A stretch of 5,222 nt of DNA from Verrucomicrobia bacterium UBA1412 (GTDB lineage Bacteria; Verrucomicrobiota; Verrucomicrobiia; Limisphaerales; UBA1412). The DNA lies in contig DBPU01000014.1 in the NCBI GenBank assembly GCA_002305615.1, forward strand, positions 5,338 to 10,559, given 5' to 3'. Position numbers and translations under genes: made by a program. Of the stretch, positions 5,208-5,222 are shown piece by piece. The notes below the pieces were generated by a model. That model saw only the letters and a program-made list of their open reading frames with translations. It made no database searches and was not told the DNA's origin. Numbering within the stretch: the first letter of the stretch is position 1; each line of letters starts with the position of its first letter.

Positions 5208-5222
5208 CATCCCATAGCCCGG

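Overview
The window holds two near-identical outer-membrane porin genes on the minus strand (the first cut by the left edge). A large acyl-CoA dehydrogenase gene on the plus strand is divergent from the second porin. The porins resemble the OmpL-like 'beta-barrel porin-2' (BBP2) type, common in Verrucomicrobiota and related phyla. Moderate GC, weak Shine-Dalgarno signals and REP-like hairpins at the right end fit a member of the Planctomycetes-Verrucomicrobia-Chlamydiae/Lentisphaerae group. This placement is inference from protein style only.

Layout. 1-1009 (minus) is the N-terminal 336 codons of porin copy 1. 1010-1227 is its leader and promoter region. 1228 to about 1367 (plus) is a decayed copy of the start of the acyl-CoA dehydrogenase gene. 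1369-1446 is a structured non-coding junction with inverted repeats. 1447-2655 (minus) is the complete porin copy 2. 2656-2915 is the divergent intergenic region, with a good sigma70-like promoter for the dehydrogenase and a leader for the porin. 2916-4973 (plus) is the complete 685-residue acyl-CoA dehydrogenase. 5006-5034 is a strong intrinsic terminator. 5054-5222 is a gene-free tail with short direct repeats and two clean hairpins.

Main interpretation. A unit made of porin, intergenic region and the 5' part of the dehydrogenase exists twice: 1-1367 matches 1647 to about 3074. The porins stayed colinear and open (288 of 336 residues identical by hand count, no indels). The dehydrogenase fragment in the left unit acquired frameshifts and stops. 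Both porin leaders keep the same length (103 bases from candidate -10 to ATG) and the same small hairpin 46 bases before the start codon, which suggests shared regulation.

Functionally, the porins would make passive channels in the outer membrane and the dehydrogenase would carry out an alpha,beta-oxidation of an acyl-CoA in the cytoplasm. Nothing in the sequence proves a shared pathway. I see no RNA genes, CRISPR, transposase or defence genes, and no clear new system. The points most worth checking are the duplication with its gene relic, the matched porin leaders and the atypical dehydrogenase.
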